The position numbers and the translations under genes were made by a program. From an uncultured Clostridia bacterium (lineage in GTDB: Bacteria > Bacillota_A > Clostridia > TANB77 > CAG-508), in contig CATKFT010000106.1 in assembly GCA_949747745.1 (NCBI GenBank), positions 1 to 7,072 on the forward strand: DNA of 7,072 bases. Direction: 5' to 3'. A model generated the notes under the pieces. That model was given only the letters and a program-made list of their open reading frames with translations. It searched no databases and was not told the DNA's origin. Positions 4,632 to 7,072 of this stretch are shown in pieces (the stretch's first letter is position 1; each line of letters starts with the position of its first letter).

Positions 4632-7072
4632 ATGATAAAAATAGAAAAAGTAAATAAGTATTTTAATAGAAGAAGAAAAAATGAAATTCATATTATTGAT
4701 AATACCTCATTAGAACTTGAAGATAAAGGATTAGTAGCGATATTAGGACAATCAGGAAGTGGAAAAACTACACTTTTAAATGCAATTGGAGGTCTTGACA
4801 AAGTAAGCAATGGAAAGATATATGTAAATGGTAAGAAAATAACAAAAAGAAGAGCTATTACTGTTGATAAAATAAGAAATTTGAATATAGGATATATATT
4901 TCAAGATTATAAATTAATAGAAAATATGTCTGTGTTTGATAATATTGCTATTTCTCTAAGAATGATAGGATTAAAAAACAAAAAAGAAATAGAAAAAAGA
5001 GTTAAATACGTTTTAGAAGCAGTAAATATGTATAGATATAGGAATAGACCTGCTAATATGTTATCAGGAGGAGAAAAGCAAAGAGTTGCAATAGCAAGGG
5101 CAATAGTAAAGAATCCAAGTATTGTAATTGCAGATGAACCAACAGGAAATTTAGATAGTAAAAATTCATTAGAGATAATGAATATAATAAAAGCAATATC
5201 AAAAGAAAAACTAGTTATTTTAGTAACGCACGAAGTAGATCTAGCAAAGTTTTATGCAACAAGAATAGTGGAAATTCAAGATGGTAAAGTAATAAATGAT
5301 TACAAAAATGAAACAAAAGAATCTTTAGAATATAGATTAGAAAATAAGATTTATTTAAAAGATTTTAAAGACATTAATAATTTAAAAAATGAAAAATTTA
5401 ATGTTAATATTTATTCAGATGATGAGAATGACAAAATAGATGTAAATATAGTTATAAAAAATGGAAGTATTTTTATACAAGCAGAAAATCGTAAAGTTGA
5501 AGTAGTAGATGACAACTCATCTATCGAACTTATAAATGGGCATTATCAAAAAATAGATAAAAGCATATATGAAAAACATAAATATAATTTAGATGATGTA
5601 ATAGATACAAAATACAAAGCAAAATATAGTTCAATATATGGATTTTTTAAATCGATAAGAGTTGGGTTTAATAGAATTTTAAATTATACAGTATTAAAGA
5701 AAATATTACTTTTAGGATTTTTAGCATCAGCAATGTTTATAGTATATAGCGTAGCTAACATTGCAGGAATTACAAATATAAAAGAATCTGATTACATTAA
5801 AATAGATAGAAATTATCTTTATGTAGATATGGCAAAAGTAAATGTAGAAGACTATGTTAAATATGAAAAATTAGAAGATGTAGATTATATGATACCAGGA
5901 GATGGAAATGCAAGTTTTAAAATAAAAATGGATACATACTATCAGTTATCTAATTATTCATTTGAACTTTCTGGTTCTCTTGTTGATATTGGTAAAATAA
6001 ATGAAGAACTATTAATAAAAGGAAGAATGCCACAAAATGAATATGAAATTGTAATAGACAAAAAAATTATAAATAATATGCTTCATAGTGATTTTTCGTC
6101 ATTTGCAAGTATGGGGATAAAAAGTGAAGATGAATTACTAGATAAGATTGTAACTATAGACGATATGAAAGAATTTAAAATAGTAGGATTTACCGATAAT
6201 AATACAGAATCTATTTACACGAGCAAAAATTTATTTATAAATATATTAAACAACATGACACAAAGTACATTTGGAATGGGCATTTATTCTGATCAAGAAA
6301 GTAATGCAGATATAAATGTTAAAGACTATAACTTGTATTTAGATGATATAATCATAACAAAAGGAAGATTGCCAGAAAATGATTATGAAGTAATAGTAAA
6401 TAAAGCATATCAAGAAGAAATGAAATTAAATAAACAGATAAAGGTTGCAGTAAATGGAAAAGAACTAACTGTTGTAGGGTTTTATGATAGTAAAACAAAT
6501 AGGCAGGACTATTTAGTAAATAATAATACTGTAAAATATGACGTTATTTCAAAGAAAAATGGATTTATGATATATCCTAAAAATAAAATGAGCATGATGA
6601 ATAAATTTCAAAACGAATATCGTTTAAATATTATAGATAGATTTGAAAAAGATAAACAAGACTACATTAAAAGCAAGAATGATGAAATAAAAAGTAGTGT
6701 GATATTTGCTGGAGTAATACTTGCAATATCATTAACAGAAATATATTTAATGATTAGATCTTCATTCTTATCAAGAATAAAAGAAATAGGAGTATTAAGG
6801 GCGATAGGAGTAAAGAAGATGGATATATATAGAATGTTTGTAGGAGAAATTATAGCAATTACAACGAGTGCAAGTTTACCAGGAATTGTTCTTATGACAT
6901 ATATACTAAGTCAAGTGTCAAAAATTCCTTATGTAGATAGAATGTTTAGTATAAACATTAATACTATAGGAATTAGTATTTGTATTATATATCTATTTAA
7001 TATAATAGTAGGACTTGCTCCATTATACAAAGTTCTTAGAAAAACACCTGCAAGAATACTTGCAAGACATGA
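4632..7072 (+). CDS. Fused ABC exporter, ATPase plus MacB/FtsX-type permease (second of pair; 3' end outside window)
   Basis: Open for 813 codons to the window edge with no stop. The ATPase (about 1-222) has Walker A GQSGSGKTT (39-47), Gln91, signature LSGGEKQR (144-151), Walker B IVIADEP (164-170) and His200, so it should be catalytically competent. A stretch of about 120 residues (225-345), beta-rich and charged, separates the ATPase from TM1 (about 357-379); the upstream paralogue has no counterpart. The extracellular region (about 380-686) holds two similar modules opening KGRMPQNEYEIVIDK (463-477) and KGRLPENDYEVIVNK (577-591), each followed by a strand ending VGF. TM2-TM4 lie near 687-708, 739-760 and 777-798. 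The classic FtsX segment RIKEIGVLRAIGVKKMDIYR lies at 715-734. The final residues, TPARILARH, look like a normal FtsX C-terminus, so the stop is probably within a few codons of the edge. GAGGAGGTG (4616-4624) precedes the ATG by 7 nt. It probably forms a heterodimer with the upstream protein. Confidence 0.92.
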   Translation, partial: MIKIEKVNKYFNRRRKNEIHIIDNTSLELEDKGLVAILGQSGSGKTTLLNAIGGLDKVSNGKIYVNGKKITKRRAITVDKIRNLNIGYIFQDYKLIENMSVFDNIAISLRMIGLKNKKEIEKRVKYVLEAVNMYRYRNRPANMLSGGEKQRVAIARAIVKNPSIVIADEPTGNLDSKNSLEIMNIIKAISKEKLVILVTHEVDLAKFYATRIVEIQDGKVINDYKNETKESLEYRLENKIYLKDFKDINNLKNEKFNVNIYSDDENDKIDVNIVIKNGSIFIQAENRKVEVVDDNSSIELINGHYQKIDKSIYEKHKYNLDDVIDTKYKAKYSSIYGFFKSIRVGFNRILNYTVLKKILLLGFLASAMFIVYSVANIAGITNIKESDYIKIDRNYLYVDMAKVNVEDYVKYEKLEDVDYMIPGDGNASFKIKMDTYYQLSNYSFELSGSLVDIGKINEELLIKGRMPQNEYEIVIDKKIINNMLHSDFSSFASMGIKSEDELLDKIVTIDDMKEFKIVGFTDNNTESIYTSKNLFINILNNMTQSTFGMGIYSDQESNADINVKDYNLYLDDIIITKGRLPENDYEVIVNKAYQEEMKLNKQIKVAVNGKELTVVGFYDSKTNRQDYLVNNNTVKYDVISKKNGFMIYPKNKMSMMNKFQNEYRLNIIDRFEKDKQDYIKSKNDEIKSSVIFAGVILAISLTEIYLMIRSSFLSRIKEIGVLRAIGVKKMDIYRMFVGEIIAITTSASLPGIVLMTYILSQVSKIPYVDRMFSININTIGISICIIYLFNIIVGLAPLYKVLRKTPARILARH

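Noticed and set aside
1..7072. RNA genes, riboswitches, insertion sequences or a CRISPR array
   Set aside because: I saw no tRNA or rRNA signature, transposase, terminal inverted repeats, or regularly spaced repeats. Gaps between genes are all under about 150 bp and are filled by the hairpins, promoter and ribosome binding sites described.

Overview
The window is very AT-rich DNA, roughly a quarter G+C by eye. AGA (Arg), ATA (Ile) and TTA (Leu) codons dominate, ribosome binding sites are strong GGAGG or AGGGG types, and the standard genetic code applies (TGA is used as a stop, TGG for Trp). Together with the gene families this points to a low-GC Firmicute, most likely a gut-type Clostridia or a related lineage. 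The species cannot be named from the sequence. Every gene is on the + strand.

Layout. (1) At 24-209 is a GTG-started 61-codon hypothetical gene, followed by a hairpin terminator. (2) At 297-2300 is a compact three-gene operon. It has a near-consensus promoter with a 21-bp dyad over its -10 box, a YtrA-type GntR repressor (355-732), a YtrB-like ABC ATPase (733 onward) and an ABC-2 type six-helix permease (1593-2300). A second hairpin, nearly the same sequence as the first, closes this operon. The ATPase gene is interrupted: one extra A in AAAA at 1390-1393 shifts the frame, so the ORF stops at 1416 and the last 65 residues of the expected 285-residue protein lie in another frame up to 1591. 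(3) At 2414-7072 are two adjacent genes for fused ABC exporters, each with an N-terminal ATPase and a C-terminal MacB/FtsX-type permease. The first is complete (737 aa). The second runs off the window after 813 codons, at a sequence that looks like its natural C-terminus.

How they work together. In the first operon the small repressor probably controls its own promoter and the downstream transporter. YtrA-type repressors with ABC-2 pumps are commonly linked to cell-envelope or antimicrobial stress, but the substrate cannot be read here. The two fused exporters are paralogues, sit 4 bp apart, and probably form a heterodimer with two competent ATP sites. This MacB/FtsX class moves substrates or force across the envelope rather than importing nutrients. 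No two-component system, toxin, peptide precursor or biosynthetic gene is visible beside them, so peptide resistance versus peptide export cannot be decided.

Most of the window is recognisable, conventional transporter biology. The points worth a second look are the ATPase frameshift, the matched hairpins bracketing the GntR operon, the operator dyad, the roughly 120-residue cytoplasmic insert unique to the second exporter, and the repeated GR-x-PEN module in the exporters' extracellular regions.
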